A stretch of DNA of 64,000 nucleotides from Herbaspirillum sp. GW103 (GTDB taxonomy: Bacteria > Pseudomonadota > Gammaproteobacteria > Burkholderiales > Burkholderiaceae_D), in contig NZ_AJVC01000003.1 of assembly GCF_000261365.1 (NCBI RefSeq), positions 992,001 through 1,056,000 of the forward strand. The letters run 5' to 3'. Below, one piece after another: positions 17,392-24,760 of the stretch. The notes beneath the pieces were generated by a model. The model was not told where the DNA came from. It saw nothing but the letters and a program-made list of their open reading frames with translations, and made no database searches. Made by a program: the position numbers and the translations under genes. The stretch's first letter is position 1, and every line of letters begins with the position of its first letter.

Positions 17392-18147
17392 TCAGTGCCG
17401 CGCCAGATCATCCATCATCGGCACCAGCGCCAGCAGGAACAGCCCGGCCGCCAGCGGCATGGTCGCCACGAAACCCAGGGCCTTGAAACCGAAGGCCCCG
17501 GTCACGCCCCCCAGGAAGAACATCAGCAGCAACGAGGACAGCAGCATGAACTTGCGTCGTGCGCCGGGCACGGGATCTTCCGCCATCGCTTCGCCGGGCT
17601 GGCGCGGCGCCAGGGTCCAGTAGCACATCTTGCCGATCTCGATGCCGATGTCGGTCACCAGCCCCGTGACGTGGGTGGTGCGAATCTCCGAGCGGGAGAT
17701 CTTGCTGATCATGGCATTTTGCAGGCCCATCACGAAACACAACAGGGCCGCCGTGACCGGCACGAACAGCAAGCGGTGATTCTCCAGGTTGGAACCCAGG
17801 ATGCCGAAGCACAGCAACAGCATCGCCTCCAGCATCAGCGGCATGGCATATTCGCTGTGCAGGCCACGGCGCCTTGCCCAGTTGATCATGATCGCCGAAC
17901 AGGCCGCCCCCAGCAGGAAGGACAGCAAGGCACTGGCGCCGGCCACCAGCAGCAGGGTTTCCCCCAGCACCAGGTTGTCGGCCAGCGAGGAGACAATGCC
18001 CGACATGTGAGACGTGTATTGGCCCACCGCGAGAAAGCCCCCGGCATTGACGGCGCCGGCGATGAAGGCCAGCGAGCGCCCCAGGTGGCGGTTGGAGAGG
18101 TCGGTGCGCGCCGGGCTGGTGAGGCGGCGCAGGTAATCGATGGGCAT
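17392..18147 (-). CDS. YoaK/DUF1275-family membrane protein
   Basis: Membrane protein of 251 residues with six to seven helices. It shows the family features: LAFIAGAVNAGGFLAVGQYT with the Gly/Asn pair in helix 1, HMSGIVSSLADNLVLG, and late TTHVTGLVTDIGIEIGK. The function of DUF1275 is not established; it is often proposed to be a transporter. I start at MPIDYLRRL; an earlier in-frame Met adds 14 residues without family similarity. It stands alone, convergent with the KGG gene. Confidence 0.85.
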   Translation of the reverse strand: MPIDYLRRLTSPARTDLSNRHLGRSLAFIAGAVNAGGFLAVGQYTSHMSGIVSSLADNLVLGETLLLVAGASALLSFLLGAACSAIMINWARRRGLHSEYAMPLMLEAMLLLCFGILGSNLENHRLLFVPVTAALLCFVMGLQNAMISKISRSEIRTTHVTGLVTDIGIEIGKMCYWTLAPRQPGEAMAEDPVPGARRKFMLLSSLLLMFFLGGVTGAFGFKALGFVATMPLAAGLFLLALVPMMDDLARH

Positions 18148-18399
18148 GACGGATCCAGACGTAGAGGCAAGCACACCAGGCGGCAGCATCCCCAGGTCGC
18201 CGGTTCGTCGCGCTCACGCTGGAGAGGGAGTCGCTTGTCTTCGCCCATTCCTGCGCAGATCGACGGTGGCGTCTTGCTGCCTTTGCCTTCAGTGTTTCTT
18301 ATGCTGACAAGAATACTTCTTCCTGGCCCGATGCGGTGAAGGATGCAGCAATGCCTGACCTGAGTCAGGGGGGCGGGTGTTGTTGTCGGGGGCGATGAA
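18148..18399. other. Upstream region of the DUF1275 gene
   Basis: No gene seen. It should contain the promoter of the DUF1275 gene on the minus strand. A minus-strand open frame runs through this region and across the neighbouring terminator, but it has Pro/Ser-rich nonsense composition and I do not support it. Confidence 0.4.
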
Positions 18400-18429
18400 C
18401 AAAAAAAAGACCGCCTGGGGGAGGCGGCC
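18400..18429 (-). terminator. Rho-independent terminator with no obvious intact gene in front
   Basis: On the minus strand GCCGCCT pairs with AGGCGGT around a 5-base C loop, followed by eight T. The nearest upstream minus-strand candidate is the frameshifted small reading frame ending at 18707, about 280 bases away, so it either ends that decayed transcript or belongs to an unannotated small RNA. Confidence 0.75.
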
Positions 18430-18558
18430 TGAGGGGGAGGGATATAAGACGCCGAGGATCGGGGGAATCTTCGGAGAATTTCTGCTTATGAAAACGACTC
18501 GTGGGGATAAACCGATGGGGGATGGACTGTATTCATGACATGACGGAGGGGGACGTTC

Positions 18559-18648
18559 ATGTCGGAATGTGAGGTCCTCGGTTTCGAGTACGTTGAAGAC
18601 ATGGTAGCGGTGCGCTGCAAAAAAGAGCATCGGACAGTGCCCAATTAA
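18559..18648 (+). CDS. Possible 29-residue small protein
   Basis: A short frame MSECEVLGFEYVEDMVAV... ends after KKEHRTVPN. It is preceded by the strong purine-rich GGAGGGGG at 6 bases from the ATG. The peptide has two Cys and mixed charge and no membrane helix. No relative is known to me. The evidence is only the ribosome site and the compact frame, so it remains a candidate. Confidence 0.3.
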   Translation: MSECEVLGFEYVEDMVAVRCKKEHRTVPN

Positions 18649-18706
18649 TGCGTAGGAAAACGCCTACACCGCAAGCGCTCCCATGCCGCCCAAAGCCGCA
18701 CCGGCT

Positions 18707-18866
18707 CTAGCCATGGCCGATATTGACCTGGTGCATGTCGGCATTGTGCACTTCCGGCAGTTCGTAGTCGCCAGATGGCGACACTTGCGGCGCCGGACGC
18801 ACCGGCGCTGCCGGCAGCGAAATTTCCGCCAGCGGTGATTTCAGCCGCTGCGCAAAAAGCGCTCAT
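18707..18866 (-). pseudogene. Frameshifted reading frame of about 52 codons
   Basis: From the ATG at the right end, the first codons (MSAF) run into a poor frame, while the next frame over encodes a well-formed peptide: [20 protein letters not shown], then [20 protein letters not shown] and NIGHG before a TAG stop. Removing one T from the T5 run at 18854-18858 joins the two into one protein of about 52 residues. The Pro-rich middle and the codon use of the second part look coding. It is either a decayed gene, a sequencing error, or a gene with a different start. No function is known to me. Confidence 0.45.
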
Positions 18867-18992
18867 CGATTCTTACATCGGTCATTGGCGCTGTCTGATG
18901 CAAGCCGTTCCACTTCATGACTAAAGTGAAAGCATGACGGCCCGGCGCGGGTCGCAAGCAGATTTCTCATCCATCCAGTAAAGGAGCCCTTC

Positions 18993-19574
18993 ATGCAGCC
19001 TATCCAGATCCTTCATCCTCGCCTGCAAGCCCGTACCGGTCGTCGCCTGATCGGCGCCGGCGTCCTGATGCTGGCCGGTGCCGCCCTGTCCTTGAACGCC
19101 GTCGCCGAATCGGTCAACAGCAAGGATAAAAGCTTCATGACCAATGCCGCCGAGGCAGGCCATGCCGAAATCGAAGCCAGCAAGATCGCGCTGGAAAAAA
19201 GCAGCAACCAGGCCGTCAAGGACTACGCCCAGAAGATGATCGACCAGCACACCACGGTCGATGAACAGCTCAAGCAACTGGCTTCCAGCAAGGATGTCAC
19301 CTTGCCCACCGAACCCAGCATGGCCCAGCGCGCCAAGATCGCCATCCTGGACAAGCTCTCGGGCCATACCTTCGACAAGCGCTATGCCAGCATGATCGGC
19401 GTATCCGCCCATGAGGATGCGGTCAAGCTGTTCCAGAAGTCCTCCAAGCAAGCGCAAGACCCGGATGTGAAGAACTTCGCCACCAAGACCCTCCCGGGAC
19501 TGCAGGAACACCTGAAAATGGGCCGCGAACTGAAGCAGAGCATGGATGCCGCCAAGAAACAAGCGAATGAATGA
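18993..19574 (+). CDS. DUF4142-family secreted protein
   Basis: Protein of 193 residues. A signal peptide spans residues 1-38 (Arg-rich start, then GAGVLMLAGAALSLNAVAES), with cleavage after AVA. The mature part is an all-helical, ferritin-like DUF4142 domain: FMTNAAEAGHAEIEASKIAL, YAQKMIDQHTTVDEQLKQLA and a second half with FDKRYASMIGVSAHEDAVKLF. The paired His/Glu pattern resembles ferritin-like folds, but metal binding is not shown. It is probably periplasmic. In relatives the family is associated with stress. A strong AAAGGAG site precedes the ATG. Confidence 0.88.
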   Translation: MQPIQILHPRLQARTGRRLIGAGVLMLAGAALSLNAVAESVNSKDKSFMTNAAEAGHAEIEASKIALEKSSNQAVKDYAQKMIDQHTTVDEQLKQLASSKDVTLPTEPSMAQRAKIAILDKLSGHTFDKRYASMIGVSAHEDAVKLFQKSSKQAQDPDVKNFATKTLPGLQEHLKMGRELKQSMDAAKKQANE

Positions 19575-19714
19575 GTGACATCTTCTTCAGTCAACCGTGC
19601 GTCGCAATGAAATAAAACTTCCTTTGCGACGCTGATCGACTAAGCTGAAGGCAGCCCTGCTTCCGACCCTTCGTCATGACGTCCCCCACGCCCCGTGCGC
19701 CCTGGAGACTTGCC

Positions 19715-19963
19715 ATGAAACACTTCGCCAGATCTGTCCAACAGCAGCAAGCCGGTCATTTCATGCCGCGTGTCGCCAAGCTGGACAAGCACAAATATGT
19801 CGCCTACATCGATACCCGGATCGATGAACTCTGGCACATGGATCTGCACGACCTGGGCACACAACCGGTGCGCATCTGCAAGAAGCGCAAGGCGGCAGAG
19901 AAGGCCGCCCTGGCCTTGCTGGCCGAGGCCATGCACAGGTACCAGGGAGAACAGACAAGGTAG
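19715..19963 (+). CDS. Small hypothetical protein
   Basis: Basic, soluble protein of 82 residues that I do not recognise. The middle reads VAKLDKHKYVAYIDTRIDEL and is followed by a Lys-rich helix (KKRKAAEKAALALLAEAMH). No signal peptide or membrane helix. GGAG lies 7 bases before the chosen ATG; an earlier in-frame Met 13 codons upstream has no ribosome site. It sits between stress-type genes and ends in front of a strong bidirectional terminator. Confidence 0.6.
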   Translation: MKHFARSVQQQQAGHFMPRVAKLDKHKYVAYIDTRIDELWHMDLHDLGTQPVRICKKRKAAEKAALALLAEAMHRYQGEQTR

Positions 19964-20118
19964 CTCGCCCACGCGGACCAGCCTGCGGGCAGGCATTCCA
20001 GATGGTCTTGGTGCCGTCCGGCTCGAACCGGGCGGCCTTGCTGTTTCTACGGCATCCGGATTTCAGCCAATTCCTTCACGCTGCATGGTCTGGCTTCATG
20101 CGAAATCCGGCGCCAGCC

Positions 20119-20152
20119 CAAAAAAATCGAGGGGAGCGCCCCTCGATTTTAA
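20119..20152. terminator. Bidirectional rho-independent terminator
   Basis: AAAATCGAGGGG pairs perfectly with CCCCTCGATTTT over a 4-base loop. An A-run flanks the left side and T-rich sequence the right side, so it can stop both the plus-strand small gene and the minus-strand PfpI-like gene, which converge here. Confidence 0.9.
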
Positions 20153-20181
20153 TTTTCCTTCATATCGCCTTGAAACCGCCC

Positions 20182-20898
20182 TCAGCCGTCACTTTGCGCC
20201 GATTCTCCGTGGGCCACGGCAAAGGCTTCATTTTCATGATCGGGCGGCGCGGCGGGAGCACGGCCCTTGTCGGACAGTTGCGGCTTGCCGCTTGCCGTTG
20301 AGGCAGAAGCGTCCGTGGCACTGCCGACGGGCTGCTGGCGCTGTTCACGGCGCTGCTGCTCATCCAGCAGTTTCATGAATTCATTGTTGAAGGCCGCAAT
20401 ATCGGCGGGTTTGCGCGAGGAGACGAAGTTTTCGTCCCGCACCACCTCCTGGTCGACCCATTGGCCGCCGGCATTCTTGAAGTCGTCCTGCAGGCTGGGC
20501 CAACTGGTGACCGTGCGGCCCTTGGCGATACCAGCCGAAATCAGCAGCCAGCCGCCGTGGCAGATGGAGGCGATGGGCTTTTCCGCGTCGTTGGCGGCGC
20601 GCACGAAATTACGCGCCTCGGGCAAGAGGCGCATGGCGTCGCCGTTGACCACGCCACCGGGCAGGAGCACGGCGGAATAATCGGCCGGGTTGGCCGCATC
20701 CAGGCGCCCATCGACACTGACGACCTCGCCCTTGTCGACATGCTTGAAGCCTTGGACGCTGTCACTCTTGTCGGAGAGGATGTGGACGGTGGCACCGGCA
20801 GCCTCCAGGGCCTTCTTGGGTTCCAGCAGTTCGGCCTGCTCGAAGCCGTCGGTCACCAGGACGGCGACTTTCAACTGGTTGTAGCGATTGCTCATCAT
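20182..20898 (-). CDS. DJ-1/PfpI-family protein (type 1 glutamine amidotransferase-like)
   Basis: Protein of 238 residues. Residues 1-180 are a PfpI/DJ-1 domain: KVAVLVTDGFEQAELLEPKK with the conserved Glu, LLPGGVVNGD, and the nucleophile elbow ICHGGW with the catalytic Cys-His pair near residue 113. Relatives act as glyoxalases, deglycases or stress-induced proteases. The last 60 residues are a low-complexity extension rich in Gln, Arg, Ala and Ser (EQQRREQRQQ), not part of the family domain. An AGGGAGA site precedes two adjacent ATG codons; either may be used. It is first in a run of minus-strand stress-type genes. Confidence 0.87.
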   Translation of the reverse strand: MMSNRYNQLKVAVLVTDGFEQAELLEPKKALEAAGATVHILSDKSDSVQGFKHVDKGEVVSVDGRLDAANPADYSAVLLPGGVVNGDAMRLLPEARNFVRAANDAEKPIASICHGGWLLISAGIAKGRTVTSWPSLQDDFKNAGGQWVDQEVVRDENFVSSRKPADIAAFNNEFMKLLDEQQRREQRQQPVGSATDASASTASGKPQLSDKGRAPAAPPDHENEAFAVAHGESAQSDG

Positions 20899-20971
20899 GC
20901 TTCTCCCTTCAAAAAAGAAAGGCGGCCGGCATGCACCGGCCGCCCCTGCAAATGGGACGGGCGGACAGGAA

Positions 20972-21190
20972 TCAGCCCGCTTTGGGTGTGTTCTGCTTGA
21001 CCCGGTGGCTATTCTGATGGTCGTCCCTGGCCTTTTCCATCTCGGGTGCCTTCTCGATGCGGGTGATGTTGGAGGTGGCTACCGGATCACTGCCAGGAAA
21101 GCTCATCTCATTGGCTTCATCCAGGGCCACTTCGGACGGGGTGTCGTACTGGTTGGGACGATGATTCTTGTCGGATTTGCTTGCGCTCAT
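20972..21190 (-). CDS. Small hydrophilic stress-type protein, unknown
   Basis: Protein of 72 residues, highly polar, without membrane helices, probably disordered (MSASKSDKNHRPNQYDTPSE, then EANEMSFPGSDPVA). The sequence around FPGSDPVA resembles short proteobacterial proteins of unknown function found near stress genes. A strong AGAAGGAGA ribosome site lies 6 bases before the ATG. It is followed after 73 bases by the PfpI-like gene on the same strand. Confidence 0.7.
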   Translation of the reverse strand: MSASKSDKNHRPNQYDTPSEVALDEANEMSFPGSDPVATSNITRIEKAPEMEKARDDHQNSHRVKQNTPKAG

Positions 21191-21334
21191 GCTGTTCTCC
21201 TTCTGTTCTGATGGACAGGGCCGAGCTCTGCATCAGTGGGTGCGGCCCGTGAAAGACAGCTTACTGCGTGCGCCTTTGCCTCCCTATAAGCGGGCGGCGC
21301 AACCGTACGTAAGAATGCGCGAGGCGGCCGGGAC

Positions 21335-21592
21335 TCAGGGCCAGGGCGCCGGGGTGACCTCTTCGAATTGCCCCGGCTGTGCACTGGCTGCGGGAATGCC
21401 GTCGGGTTTGCGGCCCGGGTGCAGCATGCTGCCGGTAATCAGTTCCAGCTCGCGTTCGGCGGCGATGAAGGCACTGTCCTGCAGCGGCTGATCGGTCACC
21501 GGCCAGTGCGCCATGGCCCAGCGCTTGTAGTCCTCGAAGCGGGCGCGTAGTTGCGCTGCGTATTGCTCTCGTTGCTGTTCGATGGCGTTCAT
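21335..21592 (-). CDS. Small hypothetical protein coupled to the PoxB-like enzyme
   Basis: Protein of 85 residues, soluble and helical at the start (MNAIEQQREQYAAQLRARFE, DYKRWAMAHWPVTDQPLQDS) and with a Pro-rich end. Its ribosome site AGGGAGG is the tail of the poxB-like gene. The ATG six bases after that site fits best; another ATG overlapping the enzyme stop codon is too close to the site. The tight coupling suggests a shared role with the enzyme, perhaps as a partner. I do not recognise the family. Confidence 0.7.
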   Translation of the reverse strand: MNAIEQQREQYAAQLRARFEDYKRWAMAHWPVTDQPLQDSAFIAAERELELITGSMLHPGRKPDGIPAASAQPGQFEEVTPAPWP

Positions 21593-21594
21593 GC

Positions 21595-23289
21595 TCATCC
21601 TCCCTGCATGGCAATGAGGCTTTCCTTGACCTTGGCCAGGCCGAACCGCCAGATTTGCTCCATCTTGATGTGCGGCATGACCGGCAGTTCCGACGGATCG
21701 ATGAACACATCCAGTACTGCCGGGCCGGGCGCGGCCAGCAATTGCTGCAGGCTTTCCTGCAACTGCTCGGGCGTGCGGGCGGTAAAGCCCTGGCCGCCGC
21801 AGGCGCGGGCGAAGGCGGCGAAGTCGGCATTGGGGAATTCTGAACCTTCGAAGGCGGGCAGGCCGGCTTCTTCCATCTCCAGATGCACCAGGCCCCATTC
21901 GCGGTTGTTGAAGACAATCACCTTCACCGGCAATCTGTGCTCCACGCTGGTCATGAATTCGCCCAGCAGCATGGTGAAGCCGCCATCACCCACGGCCACG
22001 ATCACCTGCCGTTCACGGTCCAGGGCCTGGATGCCGTTGGCCTGGCCCAAGGAAGTGCCGACCGCTGCATTGTTGAACGAGGCCAGCAGGCGTTGCTGGC
22101 CACGCTGGCGGATCCAGTTGCCGCACCAGAGCGTGACCACGCCGGTATCGATGACGAAGCGGGCATCGTCCTCGGCCAGGTCGCTCACGGCACGGGCCAC
22201 GCTTTGCGGTTTGATCTTCTTGTGATGGCGCTTGATCTCGGCGGCGTTATCGAGCTTGCTGTTCCAGCGTTCGCGGTCGGCATTGGTCTTTTGCAGGAAA
22301 CTGCCATCGGTCTTGCCCTCGACCTGCTCTAGCAAGGCCCGCACGGCCGGACCGACCGAGCCGGTGATGCCCAGCGTGACCGGGGCGCGGCGACCCAGCA
22401 CGAAACTGCGTTCGTCGATCTGGATTACCTTGGAGCGGGTGGGCAGGAATTCCGAATAGGGATAGTCCGAGCCCAGCATCAGCATCACCTCGGCCGCATG
22501 CAGGGCATCGGTGCCGGGCGCGCCACCGATGAGGCCGACGCCTCCGATCCAGTGCGGATGGTCGTACGCCACCAGGTCCTTGCCCCGGAAAGTGTGCATG
22601 ACCGGCGCCTGCAACTTGCTTGCCAGCGCCAGCACCTGGTCGATGGCACCCCGGCAGCCATGGCCGGCAAAGATGGCGACCGATCCGGCGGCATTGATCA
22701 GTTCAGCGGCGGCGGCAATGTCGGCGGGCGGCGGTGCCAGTTCACTGCGCTCGCGCAGCGTAGCAATACTGGGCACGGTGCCGCTGAGCCTGGCGCCGAT
22801 GATGTCTGCAGGAATGTTCAGGTGTGCTACGCCGCGTTGCGCATAAGCCTGGGCAATGGCCTGATGGAACACGGCTGGCGCCTGTTCTGCACTGGTGACG
22901 ACCTGGCTGTAGGCGGCGACGTCACGGAACAGCATGTCGGGTGAATTTTCCTGCAGATAATCGGTGCCGCGCCGCGCTGCCGGCACGCCTCCCGAGATGG
23001 CCAGTACCGGCGCGTGGTCCTTGCGGGCTTCGTAAAGTCCGGCGACCAGATGGTTGGCACCGGGGCCGGTGGTGCCGCAGCAGACGGCCAGGCGGCCGGT
23101 CAGTTTGGCCTGTCCGGCGGCGGCCAGGGCGGCACCTTCCTCGTGGCGTACACCGATCCATTCGATACGCTTGTCGCGACGGATGGCGTCGGTCAGAGGA
23201 TTCAAGGCATCACCGACAACACCGAAGATCTGGCGTACGCCGATGTCGTAGAGGGTGTCGATGAGGATGTCTGCAACGGTGGCGGGCAT
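21595..23289 (-). CDS. poxB: Thiamine diphosphate-dependent enzyme, pyruvate dehydrogenase (quinone)/PoxB-like
   Basis: Protein of 564 residues with the three domains of the acetolactate synthase/pyruvate oxidase family: N-terminal pyrimidine-binding domain with the catalytic Glu in RHEEGAALAAAG near residue 50, central FAD-type domain, and C-terminal diphosphate domain with GDGGFTMLLGEF near residue 433 and the closing VFNN. The best fit is PoxB (pyruvate to acetate, CO2 and reduced quinone at the membrane), a stationary-phase enzyme. I start at MPATVADILI, with GGAG before it; the frame is open for another 102 codons upstream, but these have no family character. The exact substrate is inferred. 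Confidence 0.85.
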   Translation of the reverse strand: MPATVADILIDTLYDIGVRQIFGVVGDALNPLTDAIRRDKRIEWIGVRHEEGAALAAAGQAKLTGRLAVCCGTTGPGANHLVAGLYEARKDHAPVLAISGGVPAARRGTDYLQENSPDMLFRDVAAYSQVVTSAEQAPAVFHQAIAQAYAQRGVAHLNIPADIIGARLSGTVPSIATLRERSELAPPPADIAAAAELINAAGSVAIFAGHGCRGAIDQVLALASKLQAPVMHTFRGKDLVAYDHPHWIGGVGLIGGAPGTDALHAAEVMLMLGSDYPYSEFLPTRSKVIQIDERSFVLGRRAPVTLGITGSVGPAVRALLEQVEGKTDGSFLQKTNADRERWNSKLDNAAEIKRHHKKIKPQSVARAVSDLAEDDARFVIDTGVVTLWCGNWIRQRGQQRLLASFNNAAVGTSLGQANGIQALDRERQVIVAVGDGGFTMLLGEFMTSVEHRLPVKVIVFNNREWGLVHLEMEEAGLPAFEGSEFPNADFAAFARACGGQGFTARTPEQLQESLQQLLAAPGPAVLDVFIDPSELPVMPHIKMEQIWRFGLAKVKESLIAMQGG

Positions 23290-23547
23290 GGCGACTCCAT
23301 GAAGAGGAAAGAGGACGGAATCGCCCAAGAGTAAGTCCAGGCAGGCCCCGCCCAGTATCGGCAAGAGCGGTAAATCCTTGTAGGAGAAGACCCGTGGCGG
23401 CGCTGCCAGGCGGCAATGTCCTACACGATCTTCATCTTCCTGCCGACTGTGGTGGCAGAGGGTCGACTTCATAATCCACTTCAACTTGAGGGGCCGGCCG
23501 ATCCGGACCGTCTGCAACCTGACAGAGTACGCCCCACCCGCCGTGAC

Positions 23548-24651
23548 ATGAACAACAAGAAGGATTTGGCCAGTGCCATGAATACCATCCGCCACCGCAC
23601 CTCACTGACCCAGCTGTTGACCCACCCCCTGCAGGCCGCGATGCCGGCCCTGATGCCGCAGGCGCCAGCCGCTCAGCCGCGCAAGCTGCCTGCCGCCCTG
23701 GTGGAGCGCCTGCTGGAGCAGGAAGGGCAGCGCGGCCTGCGCCATCTCGATCTGCCCTGTGCCACTTTCAACGCCCCTCAGCCGGCAGCGCATCGCGCGG
23801 CCACCTTCAGCTATCCGCTGCACATCGACCGTGCCAGCATTGACGCCTTGCCCGCCGCCTGCGGTGTCTACATCCTGCGCGGTGTGGATGACGAGGCCCT
23901 GTATGTGGGACGCAGCGTCAATCTGCGCAGCCGCGTGCTGGCTCATCTGCACAGTCACGAGGAACAGTACCTGATCGGCCGCACGCGCCGTATCGAATGC
24001 CGTCGTACGGCCGGTGAGCTGGGCGCGGCCCTGCTGGAGAACTGCCTGCTGCACGATCTGCGTCCTTCCCACAACAAGAAGCCGCGCACCAGGCGTGGCC
24101 TGTTCACGCTGCGGCTCAGTCCTGCGGGCCAGCCCTGGGTGGCGCAGGTGGATGAGCGCCACTTCAGTCGGGCCGAGAACCTCTTCGGCATCTATACCAG
24201 CGAGCGCGCCGCCCGGGAAGCGTTGAACAAGCTGGTCGAGCGCCACGGTCTGTGCTCCATCGTGACGGGGCTGGAACAGGCCGATGGCATCGGCATGGCC
24301 TGCTTCGGTCGTCAGATCCGTCGCTGCCGGGGCGCCTGCACCGGGGAGGAATCCCATGAACAGCACCAGCATCGCCTGATGCAGGCGCTGGAAGACTTGC
24401 GCATCCTGCCTTGGCCTTACGCCGGTCCGATGGGACTGGTGGAGCAGGGCGATGGCTGGCAGCAGCTGCATGTCATCGATCATTGGCGTTATCTTGGGTC
24501 GCTGGACCGTGACCATCGGCAACTGATCCGCCGTCCGGCCGCCAGCCTCAAGGGTTTTGACCTGGAAAGCTACAAGCTGGTCATTCAGCCTTACCTGCTG
24601 GGGCAGCTGGAATTGCGTCCGCTGCCGGGCCTGCCGCTGGCGCAGAGTTGA
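23548..24651 (+). CDS. cho: GIY-YIG nuclease, excinuclease Cho (UvrC homolog)
   Basis: Protein of 367 residues. The GIY-YIG domain begins near residue 105 with GVYILRGVDDEALYVGRS, and it keeps the catalytic Arg in VNLRSRVLAHL and a Glu/Asn pair in ALLENCLLHDLRPSHNKKPR, as in Cho and the N-terminal half of UvrC. Cho makes the 3' incision during nucleotide excision repair when UvrC is blocked. The C-terminal half is not the endonuclease V-like domain of UvrC, which fits Cho. The start is open between this ATG and one 10 codons later. In E. coli cho is SOS-controlled, but no proper LexA box is seen here. Confidence 0.82.
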   Translation: MNNKKDLASAMNTIRHRTSLTQLLTHPLQAAMPALMPQAPAAQPRKLPAALVERLLEQEGQRGLRHLDLPCATFNAPQPAAHRAATFSYPLHIDRASIDALPAACGVYILRGVDDEALYVGRSVNLRSRVLAHLHSHEEQYLIGRTRRIECRRTAGELGAALLENCLLHDLRPSHNKKPRTRRGLFTLRLSPAGQPWVAQVDERHFSRAENLFGIYTSERAAREALNKLVERHGLCSIVTGLEQADGIGMACFGRQIRRCRGACTGEESHEQHQHRLMQALEDLRILPWPYAGPMGLVEQGDGWQQLHVIDHWRYLGSLDRDHRQLIRRPAASLKGFDLESYKLVIQPYLLGQLELRPLPGLPLAQS

Positions 24652-24760
24652 AGCAGGTCTGTGCCGGGCCGGGTGTCTTCGGCGGGCGGGCCTGGTCGGC
24701 TGTTCTGGACCCCGTCTGTTTGAATTCCACCGTTTTTCTGCGTTTTCTCCATTCGATCTG

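Noticed and set aside
18289-18630. A 113-codon frame on the minus strand between the DUF1275 and DUF4142 genes
   Set aside because: It reads straight through a strong terminator, is Pro/Ser-rich and has no ribosome site.
23500-23547. CTGCAACCTGACAG upstream of cho as a possible LexA box
   Set aside because: The spacing between the CTG and CAG arms is two bases too short and the left arm lacks the T; not a valid SOS box.
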